Positions 25,618 through 33,692 of a DNA stretch of 40,621 nt are shown one piece after another. The position numbers and the translations under genes were made by a program. Source of the DNA: Calothrix sp. MO_192.B10 (GTDB taxonomy: Bacteria > Cyanobacteriota > Cyanobacteriia > Cyanobacteriales > Nostocaceae); NCBI GenBank assembly GCA_030065055.1, contig JASJDS010000065.1, positions 1-40,621 on the forward strand, given 5' to 3'. Within the stretch, counting starts at the first letter, position 1. The number at the start of each line of letters is the position of its first letter. The notes under the pieces were generated by a model. That model searched no databases, was not told the origin of the DNA, and was given only the letters and a program-made list of their open reading frames with translations.

Positions 25618-26988
25618 ATGGATACATCTCCCTTACCCCAAACCAGTAAAAACCAAAACATCAATTCTCCACTCCAGCTACTTGTTTTAAGTAACGGTCA
25701 TGGAGAAGATGTAATTGCAGCTAGAATTTTACAAGCACTGCAATCGTCACCCAACTCCCCAGAAATATTTGCATTACCCATAGTGGGAGAAGGGAAGAAA
25801 TATCAAGAATTGCATATTCCGGTGATTGGTTCCGTTCGTACCATGCCTTCTGGTGGTTTTATATATATGGATGGGCATCAATTAATGCGTGATGTTCGGG
25901 GTGGATTGCTCAAGCTTACCTGGAATCAAATCAAAGCTATCCGTCACTGGGTAAATACACAAAAAAAATCCCATACCCCATGTGCAATTTTGGCGGTAGG
26001 GGATATAGTTCCCCTACTGTTCGCTTGGATGAGTGGTGCTAATTATGCCTTTGTAGGGACAGCAAAGTCAGAATATTATGTGCGGGATGAAGCTGGTTTA
26101 CTCCAACGCCACACTAAAGGTGCGCGGTGGGAAAATTTTTCTGGCTCCATATACCATCCTTGGGAACGCTGGTTAATGACTCGTCGCCGCTGTCAAGGGG
26201 TATTCCCCAGGGATTCTCTCACTACCACAATTTTACAAAAAATGTCAGTCCCTGCCTTTGATTTAGGCAATCCCATGATGGATGGTTTGGAACCCACCTT
26301 TCCCAGTCAAAGCTTTTTCAGTGCCAATGCCGAATGGGAAGAACTAGCTCGTCCTTTAGTTATTACCCTCCTACCCGGTTCCCGCCCTCCTGAAGCATAT
26401 AACAACTGGGAAACCATCGCCATCGCTGTATCTTCACTCATGGCAGACTTGCGGGAAGCAGAACTGAGACAGCCTTATTCCCGCAATGCCTTGTTTTTGG
26501 CTGCTATTTCCCCTAACCTCGACCTAGATAAGTTCTGCCAAACCCTACAATGCCTGGGTTGGCGTTCCCAACAGCAAGTTGAGTTGCCCGTAAAAATCAA
26601 TGACAACGGAGCATTGACATTTAAACAAAATAATGCATATCTAGTCTTGACCCAAAACGCCTACAATGATTGTTTATATTTAGCAGATTTAGCGATCGCT
26701 ATGGCGGGAACAGCCACGGAACAATTTGTGGGTTTAGGCAAGCCAGCCATTACCATACCTGGAGAGGGGCCCCAATTCACCCCAGCCTTTGCCGAAGCTC
26801 AAAGCCGTCACCTAGGGCGTTCGATCATTTTAGTCCAACGACCGGAAAAAGTGGGTCAAGTTGTGCGATCGTTATTTAATAACCCCGATGAACTTCACCT
26901 AATTTCCCAAAATGGGGTGCAGAGAATGGGACAACCAGGTGCAGCCCAAAGGATTGCTGATTGCTTGATGCAGAGATTGGGGATGTGA
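25618..26988 (+). CDS. lipid-A-disaccharide synthase-related protein
   Basis: This 456-residue GT-B-type glycosyltransferase-like protein belongs to a conserved cyanobacterial family annotated as LpxB-related. Diagnostic segments are LLVLSNGHGEDVIAARIL near 20-37, the VGDIVPLLFAW region near 128, KSEYYVRDEAG, LVITLLPGSRPPEAYNNW near 255 and a donor-site-like AIAMAGTATEQFVGLGKPA with IPGEGPQ near 360-385. True LpxB transfers a lipid-A precursor sugar. This family diverges enough that its acceptor is unknown, and it may act on another envelope glycolipid. The ATG at 25618 follows the repeat block closely and no Shine-Dalgarno sequence is evident. It is divergent from the outer-membrane gene, which fits an envelope role but proves nothing. 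Confidence 0.85.
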   Translation: MDTSPLPQTSKNQNINSPLQLLVLSNGHGEDVIAARILQALQSSPNSPEIFALPIVGEGKKYQELHIPVIGSVRTMPSGGFIYMDGHQLMRDVRGGLLKLTWNQIKAIRHWVNTQKKSHTPCAILAVGDIVPLLFAWMSGANYAFVGTAKSEYYVRDEAGLLQRHTKGARWENFSGSIYHPWERWLMTRRRCQGVFPRDSLTTTILQKMSVPAFDLGNPMMDGLEPTFPSQSFFSANAEWEELARPLVITLLPGSRPPEAYNNWETIAIAVSSLMADLREAELRQPYSRNALFLAAISPNLDLDKFCQTLQCLGWRSQQQVELPVKINDNGALTFKQNNAYLVLTQNAYNDCLYLADLAIAMAGTATEQFVGLGKPAITIPGEGPQFTPAFAEAQSRHLGRSIILVQRPEKVGQVVRSLFNNPDELHLISQNGVQRMGQPGAAQRIADCLMQRLGM

Positions 26989-27027
26989 TTCAAGCCATCA
27001 TATCACCTTCTGTGACACCAGAAAAAG

Positions 27028-27046
27028 AAGTGGCAAAGCCACTTCT
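27028..27046 (-). terminator. perfect 8-bp hairpin, U-tract on the minus strand
   Basis: GAAGTGGC and GCCACTTC flank an AAA loop. On the minus strand the hairpin is followed by CTTTTTC, as in an intrinsic terminator for leftward transcription, though no leftward gene enters here. It may also serve as a 3' stabilising hairpin for the lpxB-like transcript or be a dispersed repeat. Confidence 0.35.
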
Positions 27047-27411
27047 CAGTAATTCCCAGGTAGAACCTAAAAAATAGTATAACTCCTATAAGAAATTTAA
27101 ATAGTATAAAGTAACACTTATTAACTTATCTGTTTGAATAGTTGCGGTCTATGTTTGATCCAAAAACTCAAGCATCTGTTTAAGGGCAAATATAGCGCTA
27201 CGCGCAAGTAATAGGTAATAAGTTTACTGTTCATAGGTTTGGTACATTTAACAATGTCCGCGCCCTAATTGCGTAGTGCTATAAATCGGAGAGAATTTGT
27301 TTTGAGCATATATTTTTATCAATAACACGAAATATCAGGATTATTAGCCTGCGTGGTTGCCGCGCTACGCTCGCAAGGCTTTGCTTGTATAGCCTCACCC
27401 TTCTAGGGGCG
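27047..27411. other. spacer, no gene seen
   Basis: AT-rich DNA with short repeat fragments (ATAGCGCTACGCGCAAG near 27191-27207 and CGCGCTACGCTCGCAAGGC near 27361-27379). Nothing codes convincingly. Confidence 0.35.
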
Positions 27412-27912
27412 TGTTTTCAAACCCAAAATTGGCATAAATTGTAGGTTGGGGAGCCACTCCGTTGCGGTGAAACACTTGCGGTGGACGGTAAGCCACTGCG
27501 GTGGACGGGTTCCCCGGCATAAAGGAGGCAGTGCGGTGGACGGGTTCCCCGGCATAAAGCAACTGCCGTCAAGTGGCGCAACCCGAAGGGGTTCCCCGGC
27601 ATAAGCAAAGTGTTGCTCGCGTAAAGCCTACGGCATAGCTAAGCGCAAAGCGCACGCTCCGCGAACGCTTACCGCGTAGCGTGCGCTTTGCGCTCAGCGT
27701 ATCCGTTCGGCTTTGCCGTGCCCGAAGGGCTTAGGATTCACCCGAAGGGAGGTTCCCTCCGTTGTAGTCAGTGGCGTTTGAGGGACGAAACCCAACATTC
27801 TTCGTCAGATTTGTTGGGTTACTCTGCTCCAAGCCGCTGAGTCGCAAAGCATCCCGTGAGGGATACGCGTCTACACTTCGTTCTACCCAACCTACACGAT
27901 AGTTTGAAAACA
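27412..27912. mobile_element. 501-bp composite repeat island with inverted ends
   Basis: TGTTTTCAAAC at 27412-27422 is exactly inverted at 27902-27912. Both ends continue, after a variable gap, into TGTAGGTTGGG, so the terminal similarity is extended. Inside are three copies of GGTTCCCCGGCATAA (about 27508, 27543, 27590), a 17-bp perfect inverted repeat AGCGCAAAGCGCACGCT (27642-27658 and 27678-27694) and GTAGGTTGGG-type repeats. There is no transposase or plausible gene. It looks like a non-autonomous element that has collected further repeats. Confidence 0.6.
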
Positions 27913-28070
27913 TCCAAATAATGAGAAACTCCAGATTTCAACATGGAGGGGATTTCTTTTCAAAAATCTGTTAAATATGTTACTTTTTATCAAAAAAACA
28001 GTTACAAAGGCTACATTTTTTTCATTTTCTTTTAAAATTAAATTTATTGAACTATTTAAATAAAACAAAG

Positions 28071-28292
28071 ATGAATACCCATACCCATGATTTCCCATCT
28101 TGTCCCCTTCCTAATAACAGTTCGTTTAGAGGGCAAGATGAGCATTCCATCCAGACAATTATTCTTCTAGCCTTGGGTTCGTTTCTTTTGGCTTCAATAC
28201 CCATTGTTTATGGCTTTACCTTGACTCCGACTCAAAAGGCAACAACGGTTCCTCATCAAGCAACCCTGTGGTCTACTTTGGGAGAGCGGTAA
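28071..28292 (+). CDS. small single-membrane-segment hypothetical protein
   Basis: The 73-residue frame begins MNTHTHDFPSCPLPNN, then has one hydrophobic segment at about 35-55 (TIILLALGSFLLASIPIVYGF) and a short polar tail. It looks like a genuine small membrane protein rather than a random frame, because the hydrophobic segment is bounded by charged residues on one side and polar residues on the other. I do not recognise the family. A longer frame from 28047 exists, but the ATG at 28071 gives a more natural start. No clear ribosome site. Downstream, on the same strand, is another small hypothetical gene. Confidence 0.55.
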   Translation: MNTHTHDFPSCPLPNNSSFRGQDEHSIQTIILLALGSFLLASIPIVYGFTLTPTQKATTVPHQATLWSTLGER

Positions 28293-28352
28293 GCTCTTTA
28301 GTTTGACTGGGGAGAATTTTCAGAGATTTATGAATTAAGTGGGAGAAAATCC

Positions 28353-28425
28353 TATGGCGATGCTACCAGAGGGAGCCGCCCAAGGGCGATGTTACGGAGT
28401 CACCACCAAGGGCGCGAACGCACAA
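28353..28425. repeat. GGCGATGCTACCAGAGGGAG dispersed repeat
   Basis: The segment contains GGCGATGCT-CCAGAGGGAGCCGC and then GGGCGCGAACGCAC, matching the repeat at 13158-13195 with an extra middle part. It ends exactly where the native-looking part of the next gene begins and is in frame with it. Confidence 0.7.
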
Positions 28426-28665
28426 ATGCCTCAAACCGTCTCTCAGAGAAAGATGTACTGGGGGAATTGTCAATACATACCTCAAAATAACTTGAGGGTA
28501 TTAGAAAGTGGAGACTGGGTTTCTTTACTCACTCTACCTTCTGAGTTTGCATATGATGAAGCTTTGTTGCTGTGTCAAATGGATGATGACTACTGGGTAA
28601 CTTGGATTCCCAGTCATGGTGAAGCTCAACTATGTCTGCGTCAGTTTTGTCCTTTGGGGACATAA
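28426..28665 (+). CDS. small hypothetical protein, possible repeat-derived N-terminus
   Basis: Starting at the ATG at 28426 the product is 79 residues (MPQTVSQRKMYWGNCQYIPQ onward). It is rich in aromatic and acidic residues (DWVSLLTLPSEFAYDEALLL, then DDDYWVTWIPSHGEAQLCLRQF). The composition is that of a compact soluble beta-rich domain, and I do not recognise the family. The frame stays open upstream through the dispersed repeat to an ATG at 28354 or GTG at 28339, which would add 24-29 residues encoded by the repeat. Which start is used cannot be settled here. Confidence 0.55.
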   Translation: MPQTVSQRKMYWGNCQYIPQNNLRVLESGDWVSLLTLPSEFAYDEALLLCQMDDDYWVTWIPSHGEAQLCLRQFCPLGT

Positions 28666-28835
28666 GCTGTCCTACATTAAAAATGCACAACAGCAAGTCA
28701 CGCATTCACCCATTCACGCATTCAAAAGTGAAGACAGTTTGAGGCTGATCTATGGAATAGAATAATATACAAATTAAGTAACTGGGTCAAATTAAATATA
28801 AAACCTCACCCCCAGCCCCTCTCCTGATTAAGGCT

Positions 28836-28948
28836 ACGGTGTATACACAAGTATTAAAATCAGCCTAAATGCTTGGTTTCGTCTTCTCGATGTCTGGAAC
28901 GACGTATGGCCCTTCCGGCATTGCAGATAGGACTTGTGTGTACACGGC
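28836..28948. mobile_element. MITE-like element, IS630-type ends
   Basis: ACGGTGTATACACAAGT (28836-28852) and ACTTGTGTGTACACGG (28932-28947) are inverted with 14 of 16 matches. The 113-bp unit holds no gene. It interrupts a CCTCACCCCCAGCCCCTCTC-type repeat that begins at 28804 and resumes as CCAGGGGTGC at 28951, so it is a later insertion. The ends resemble those I recall for cyanobacterial IS630-type elements. The spacer 28666-29155 holds nothing else I can support. Confidence 0.65.
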
Positions 28949-29155
28949 AGCCAGGGGTGCTTTTCAGAAGAAGAAACCTTTAATCCTTAGTCTTTAACTT
29001 TTTTATTTAGCCAAATTTATTTACAAACCACAGTCTTGTGTAGACTTGTATCCATTACTGTACAAAATCGATAAATTATGTACACAATCAACAAGTCGAA
29101 AGTCCAAATTGTGACCTTTGACCCTTGAGTAATGATTGATTACCCATAACGAATC

Positions 29156-29737
29156 ATGGTGCAATTAAGTGCAAAAGCCAAGGAATTAATCCCTAAAGCT
29201 AGGATTGTCAGCTTTGAATCTTGGCAAACAACACACCCACAAACAGCGATCGCTATTTTCCAAGCAGCAGATGATCAAGGGCGATACCTTACAGGTGAAG
29301 AGTTGCAACAAATTCAGGCATTGTCACCAAAGACTTCTGGTTTAATTCCCGTGGCAAAAATGTTGGGCGATTGCATAGTTGAAATTGTAGACGAAGCTAG
29401 AGCTAAGGTTTTACAACAATTTCCCGATATTCTCAAACCAGGGGGTGGTCTTTATCCCCCATTCCGTGCAGAAGCTTGCTGGCGAGATTTCTGGCATTTT
29501 ACCCGCTGTATAAGCTATGGCATTGCTGGTGGCTCTACGCAGTTTACTAGCGATCGCGGTTTGGGCTATATGAAATTGCTATATGACGAATTAAGCGTCC
29601 CTTTAGATGCTATGATTCTGGGCTTAGAAGGTATAAAAACTGCCAGTTTGCAGCGTGTAAAACCAGAACAGCAAGAAAATCTCGCCCCTTATTTTGACCA
29701 TTTAATTAACCAGCTGTCTCGTTTCCAAGATTCTTAA
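29156..29737 (+). CDS. orphan phycobiliprotein-like protein
   Basis: This 193-residue protein resembles the globin-like phycobiliprotein fold but is not a standard phycocyanin, allophycocyanin or phycoerythrin subunit. The best match is the bilin-site helix: RAEACWRDFWHFTRCISYGI corresponds to the family pattern C-x-R-D-x-x-x-x-x-R-x-x-x-Y, with Cys108, Arg110 and Asp111 in the positions that bind and orient the chromophore at Cys84. GLGYMKLLYDELSVPLDAMILGLEGIKTASLQ continues the expected G-H region. Conserved cyanobacterial orphans of this kind are annotated simply as phycobilisome protein, and their role is not established. It lies alone on the strand of the phycoerythrin operon, about 3.6 kb upstream, which is suggestive only. 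The ATG at 29156 is clear. Confidence 0.75.
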   Translation: MVQLSAKAKELIPKARIVSFESWQTTHPQTAIAIFQAADDQGRYLTGEELQQIQALSPKTSGLIPVAKMLGDCIVEIVDEARAKVLQQFPDILKPGGGLYPPFRAEACWRDFWHFTRCISYGIAGGSTQFTSDRGLGYMKLLYDELSVPLDAMILGLEGIKTASLQRVKPEQQENLAPYFDHLINQLSRFQDS

Positions 29738-30171
29738 ACCAAAAAGATTTAGAATTTAGAATTTAGAATTTAGAATTTACGCCTGATGTAAATTAAAAAC
29801 GACTCTTTTAGTATAAGGGTTTCAGCAGTCAATTCACATGAAGCGTAATTGGTAAATTTTCCCATTCTGCATTCTGCATTCTGCATTCTTAATTCTTAAT
29901 TCACCATTTTTCCCCACTCAAACCTCTCGATTTATCGATGGGGAAGACCGAAGTTTGCTTATGCCGGGAAACCCTTTCGGTAGTTGTTCATGGGGGAAAC
30001 CACGCCATTTGCTCTTAGTGGGAAACCACGCCAGTTCCTCCATTTGGGGAGACCCCAAGACCGGACTGGCTCCACAAGACCGCTGCGGGCTCCCCAAGAC
30101 CACACTACCTCACCACCGCAACTTCTCACTGATAACAGATAACAGATAACTGATAACTGAAATGAAGACCT
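29738..30171. repeat. repeat-filled spacer before the protease
   Basis: TTTAGAA heptamers run at about 29748-29778, ATTCTGC heptamers at about 29863-29888 and AACAGAT/AACTGAT heptamers at about 30124-30160. Between them, GCTTATGCCGGGAAACCC (about 29957-29974) is an inverted copy of the GGTTCCCCGGCATAA repeats at 27.5 kb, followed by several GGGGAAACCACGCC-type copies. No gene. Confidence 0.7.
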
Positions 30172-32196
30172 ATGGCAAAAATAACAATTAATTCTATTTC
30201 AATTGACCCCAATACCCAGAGGAGTGCAATTGGTTTTAACTCTTTGATGAGTACCGACAGCTCTGATTCTAACTACATTTTGGTGCAAACCTCCGCACCC
30301 TTAAACCGGGAGCAGAAAAATCAGTTAGCTAATTTAAATGCCCAAATTCTGGAGTATGTCCCAGAAAATGCTTACATCTGTCGTTATACTTCTTCAGATT
30401 TGGATGCCATTCGTAATTTACCCTTTGTCGAATGGACAAATATTTACTTAGAAGGGTTTAAAATTACCCCTCAATTGCGGAGTAGTGCGGGAACTCCAAA
30501 CAGGGTAAACCTTCTAGAATTGGGTGCTATGGAAACCAGCATGTCCCGACGACCCCGGGCTGTGACAGTGGTGCTACATCAAAATGTTACCATTGATGAC
30601 GACCTACGCGATCGCATCGCATCTGCTGCCAGAATTGAACCCGAATCTTTGCAATTTAGTGGTAATGCAGTGCGGCTATCGGTGCAATCCCAATATTTAC
30701 AGGATTTGGCGCATATTGATGAAGTACGCCACATTGAAGAGTATGTAGCACCACAGCTTTTTAATAGTAAGGCACTGGAAGTATTAAAAGCAGACCAAAC
30801 CCACAGTATTACTCATTTAGAAGGTGAAGGGGAAATTGTCGCTGTTGCCGATACAGGTTTTGACAAGGGAACCATAGATGACGTTCATCCCGCCTTTACT
30901 GGTAGGGTATTGAGACTTTATGCCTTGGGACAGCAAAGAGCCGCAGACCCCGATGGACATGGAACCCACGTAGCCGGTTCTGTGTTGGGTGATGGCTATT
31001 CTCAGACCATGGGAGGTGCAATTAGGGGAAGTGCCCCCAAAGCCATGCTAGTGCTGCAATCCATCCTTGATATCAGTGGTGGCTTAGGGGGATTACCAGC
31101 AGACTTGAATGATTTATTCCGAGTTCCTTATACAGATGACGGCGCACGGGTACATACAAATTCCTGGGGAGCCGCCAATAGGGGTGCATATAATATCTTC
31201 TGTCATCAAGTAGACACATTTGCCTGGGAACACCGAGACATGGTAATTTGTTTTGCTGCGGGTAATGATGGACGGGATTACGATTTAAATGGAGCGATCG
31301 ATAATGGTTCTATTGGTGCCCCAGGAGCCGCAAAAAATTGTATTACAGTGGGGGCTTGTGAGAATTACAGACCAGAGCAAGCCAAGCCATACAGTACTTT
31401 GAATATCTATAAATCCGAACCCATCGCCTCTGATGGTTGGTCTACCAATCCGGAAGGAATGGCCGCTTTTAGCAGTCGCGGACCAACCAAAAATGAACGC
31501 ATCAAGCCAGATGTGGTGGCTCCCGGAACCGCAATTCTCTCCAGCCTTTCCCGAGACGCAATTGCAAATGATATGTTTGGCACCTCGAATGACTCCAACT
31601 ATTATTTTATGGCTGGAACTAGTATGGCGACACCTTTGGTAGCGGGTTGTGCGGCGGTGGTAAGAGAATATTTCCGCAAGCAGCACGAACTCAAACCCAG
31701 TGGTGCTTTAGTTAAAGCCATGTTAATTAACGGTGCCCAGGATATTAGCGGTCAATATGTGCCCTCAGAAGCAGGGGACATTCCCAATTTTGCAGAAGGT
31801 TTTGGTCGGGTGAATTTAGCTGCTACCGTGGGACCGAGGCAGGAAAATGAACAGGTACATTTCTACGATGAAGCTACGGCATTGGATACTGGGGAAGAAG
31901 AAAAAACAGAGGTAGAAATTACTGAACCGAAATCAATGTTAAAAGCAACTTTGGTTTGGGTTGATTATCCTGGAGAAGCACTACAGAACGACTTGGACTT
32001 AATTGTGCGTACTGCTGATGGAGAAGAACGCCACGGCAATATGCCACCATCATCAACCAACTTCGATCGCTCCAATAATGTGGAACAAATCATCTGGAAC
32101 GATGTTAAACCAGGGAAAATGGAAATTATAGTCCGCGCCCATCGCATCCTGCAACCACAATCATATGCCCTAGTTGTGAGGATTGTTGGTAGTTGA
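30172..32196 (+). CDS. S8 (subtilisin-like) serine protease
   Basis: The catalytic triad of this 674-residue protease is Asp227 in VAVADTGFDKG, His263 in DGHGTHVAG and Ser484 in AGTSMATPLVAG, with the oxyanion Asn in CFAAGND near 365. Before the catalytic domain are two stretches that each look like an I9-type pro-domain (35-92 and 130-191). The C-terminal 110 residues form a beta-rich domain (KATLVWVDYPGEALQNDLDL) of the kind that follows fervidolysin-like and other S8 catalytic domains. No signal peptide is evident at MAKITINSISIDPN, so it may act in the cytoplasm or leave by another route. It stands alone before the phycoerythrin operon. Confidence 0.92.
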   Translation: MAKITINSISIDPNTQRSAIGFNSLMSTDSSDSNYILVQTSAPLNREQKNQLANLNAQILEYVPENAYICRYTSSDLDAIRNLPFVEWTNIYLEGFKITPQLRSSAGTPNRVNLLELGAMETSMSRRPRAVTVVLHQNVTIDDDLRDRIASAARIEPESLQFSGNAVRLSVQSQYLQDLAHIDEVRHIEEYVAPQLFNSKALEVLKADQTHSITHLEGEGEIVAVADTGFDKGTIDDVHPAFTGRVLRLYALGQQRAADPDGHGTHVAGSVLGDGYSQTMGGAIRGSAPKAMLVLQSILDISGGLGGLPADLNDLFRVPYTDDGARVHTNSWGAANRGAYNIFCHQVDTFAWEHRDMVICFAAGNDGRDYDLNGAIDNGSIGAPGAAKNCITVGACENYRPEQAKPYSTLNIYKSEPIASDGWSTNPEGMAAFSSRGPTKNERIKPDVVAPGTAILSSLSRDAIANDMFGTSNDSNYYFMAGTSMATPLVAGCAAVVREYFRKQHELKPSGALVKAMLINGAQDISGQYVPSEAGDIPNFAEGFGRVNLAATVGPRQENEQVHFYDEATALDTGEEEKTEVEITEPKSMLKATLVWVDYPGEALQNDLDLIVRTADGEERHGNMPPSSTNFDRSNNVEQIIWNDVKPGKMEIIVRAHRILQPQSYALVVRIVGS

Positions 32197-32199
32197 TAG

Positions 32200-32494
32200 T
32201 TGGTAGTTGATAGTTGTTAGTTGTTAGTTGTTAGTTGATGGAGGGAAGGAGTAGGGGCGGGGTTTCCCCGCCCAGAGTGATGGAGGGAAGGAGTTCGGAG
32301 TTCGGAGTTCGGAGTTCGGAGTTCGGAGTAGGGGCGGGGTTTCCCCGCCCAGAGTGTAGACTCAACAGCGGCTTCGGTGCAGGGTAGGAGTGAATATGGG
32401 CCAAAACACATCACCCCATTACCCCATCACCTTTCCCTGTTCCCTGTTCCCTGTTCCCTGTTCCCTGTTCCCTGTTCCCTGTTCCCTGTTCCCT
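32200..32494. repeat. heptamer and GC-hairpin repeat block before cpeC
   Basis: TAGTTGT/TAGTTGA heptamers (about 32197-32238), the GGGCGGGGTTTCCCCGCCC hairpin at 32255-32273 and again at 32332-32350, about six GTTCGGA heptamers between them (32292-32328), and about nine TTCCCTG heptamers at 32433-32494. The hairpin-heptamer-hairpin unit is the inverted equivalent of the block at 25453-25608. Confidence 0.9.
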
Positions 32495-32591
32495 AAAATT
32501 TTATACCACCACCCAAAATTAAGATACGTAAAGTAAGTTCATAAATCTTGATGATTCTGGCTCCTGGTTTGTATGAAGATTAAGATTGAGC

Positions 32592-32726
32592 AAGGTGTAC
32601 AAACCTTAGGGGATATCGCGCTGCCATCATTTTTAGGTCTTTGGCAGCAAGACCTGAAGGTGAATCAGGATATATTTTTGTTTGTTTACACAAATAATTA
32701 TTAAGTCTTGTGAACTTTGGCGATAT
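32592..32726 (+). promoter_or_regulatory. structured leader of the cpeC operon, candidate attenuator
   Basis: Three small perfect inverted repeats lie in the cpeC leader: AAGGT/ACCTT (32592-32596, 32603-32607), GCTGCCA/TGGCAGC (32620-32626, 32642-32648) and AGGTCT/AGACCT (32635-32640, 32650-32655). The left arm of the last lies in the loop of the second, so the two could form alternative hairpins or a pseudoknot. ATATCGC (32613-32619) can also pair with GCGATAT (32720-32726) downstream. In Fremyella the cpeC leader is known to be a target of the Cgi light-control system through attenuation. The start site is not known here. Confidence 0.45.
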
Positions 32727-32765
32727 TCCTTTTCAGCTTTTGTTCTGACACAGGAGATACCATTA

Positions 32766-33629
32766 ATGGTTTTTGGACCAGCTTCGCGCCTAGGCGTAAG
32801 CCGATTTGACGAAACACCACCGGTGGAATGGGTTCCTGGTAGCTCACCAGAAGACCTAGACATCATCATTAACGCTGTTTACCGGCAGGTTTTGGGGAAT
32901 GCCTATGTGATGGAAAGCGAAAGACTTTCTGTCCCTGAATCCCAATTTAAGCGCGGTGAATTGAGCGTCCGCGATTTTGTGCGGGCGGTGGCAAAATCTG
33001 ACCTATACCGTTCCCGCTTTTTCACCAGTTGCGCTCGCTATCGGGCAATTGAACTGAATTTCCGCCATTTACTGGGGCGTACACCCTTGGATTTGGAAGA
33101 AATGCGGGCACACAGCACTATCCTCGATACCAAAGGATTTGAAGCTGAGATCGACTCCTATCTAGATAGCGACGAATATCAAAACGCCTTTGGGGAAGAT
33201 TTCGTACCTTACATTCGCGGCTACAAAACTGAAGCTTGTGAAAGTATGGTGCAATTTACCCACCTGTTCCAAATGGTGCGCGGTGCTTCCACCAGCAGCT
33301 TGAAGGGAGATTTAGCTGGTAAAAAACCCAAATTAAACGGGTTGGTAATTAATAGCACTCCGACTCCAGTAATCTCACCTGCTAGTGACGGTGCTACATT
33401 CCGCAATCCTCCCCTTGGTTCTAGAACCCGTTTGGGAGTGGGTGCTAGTGCGGAAGGTAAGGTATTCCGGATTGAAGTGACTGGTTATAAATCGAATGCG
33501 GTAAATCGAGTCTCCAAATTCCGCCGTTCTAACCAAGTTTACCTAGTACCTTTTGAGAAGCTTTCCGAACAATACCAGCGGATTCATAAACAGGGTGGTG
33601 TGATTGCCAGTATCACCCCTGTGAACTAG
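32766..33629 (+). CDS. cpeC: phycoerythrin-associated rod linker CpeC
   Basis: CpeC joins phycoerythrin hexamers in the distal part of phycobilisome rods, usually next to the phycocyanin part. The 287 residues hold a PBS-linker domain (about 28-175; [55 protein letters not shown]), a flexible Ser/Pro linker and a C-terminal CpcD-type domain (about 230-285; FRIEVTGYKSNAV, YQRIHKQGGVIASITPVN). The ATG at 32766 is preceded by AGGAG at 32752-32756 and begins MVFGPASRLGVSRFDE, a typical linker start; a longer frame from 32682 is not needed. It is first in the operon. CpeC is the best match by position and by the GxSRFDE start, with paralogue naming by order. Confidence 0.92.
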   Translation: MVFGPASRLGVSRFDETPPVEWVPGSSPEDLDIIINAVYRQVLGNAYVMESERLSVPESQFKRGELSVRDFVRAVAKSDLYRSRFFTSCARYRAIELNFRHLLGRTPLDLEEMRAHSTILDTKGFEAEIDSYLDSDEYQNAFGEDFVPYIRGYKTEACESMVQFTHLFQMVRGASTSSLKGDLAGKKPKLNGLVINSTPTPVISPASDGATFRNPPLGSRTRLGVGASAEGKVFRIEVTGYKSNAVNRVSKFRRSNQVYLVPFEKLSEQYQRIHKQGGVIASITPVN

Positions 33630-33692
33630 GTAGTAAATCATTATCTGTCCCCGCCGACATATTTAGGAGATTGACAAACTTAGGAGACTTTA

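Noticed and set aside
25370-25690. Open frame over the GC-rich hairpins and heptamers
   Set aside because: It is made of repeat DNA and overlaps the real start of the lpxB-like gene in another frame.
27417-27908. Small leftward open frames across the repeat island
   Set aside because: They follow the palindromic repeats, have no ribosome sites and show no protein-like composition.
32500-32765. RcaC L-box (TTGCACA direct repeat) upstream of cpeC
   Set aside because: No such direct repeat is found in this interval.
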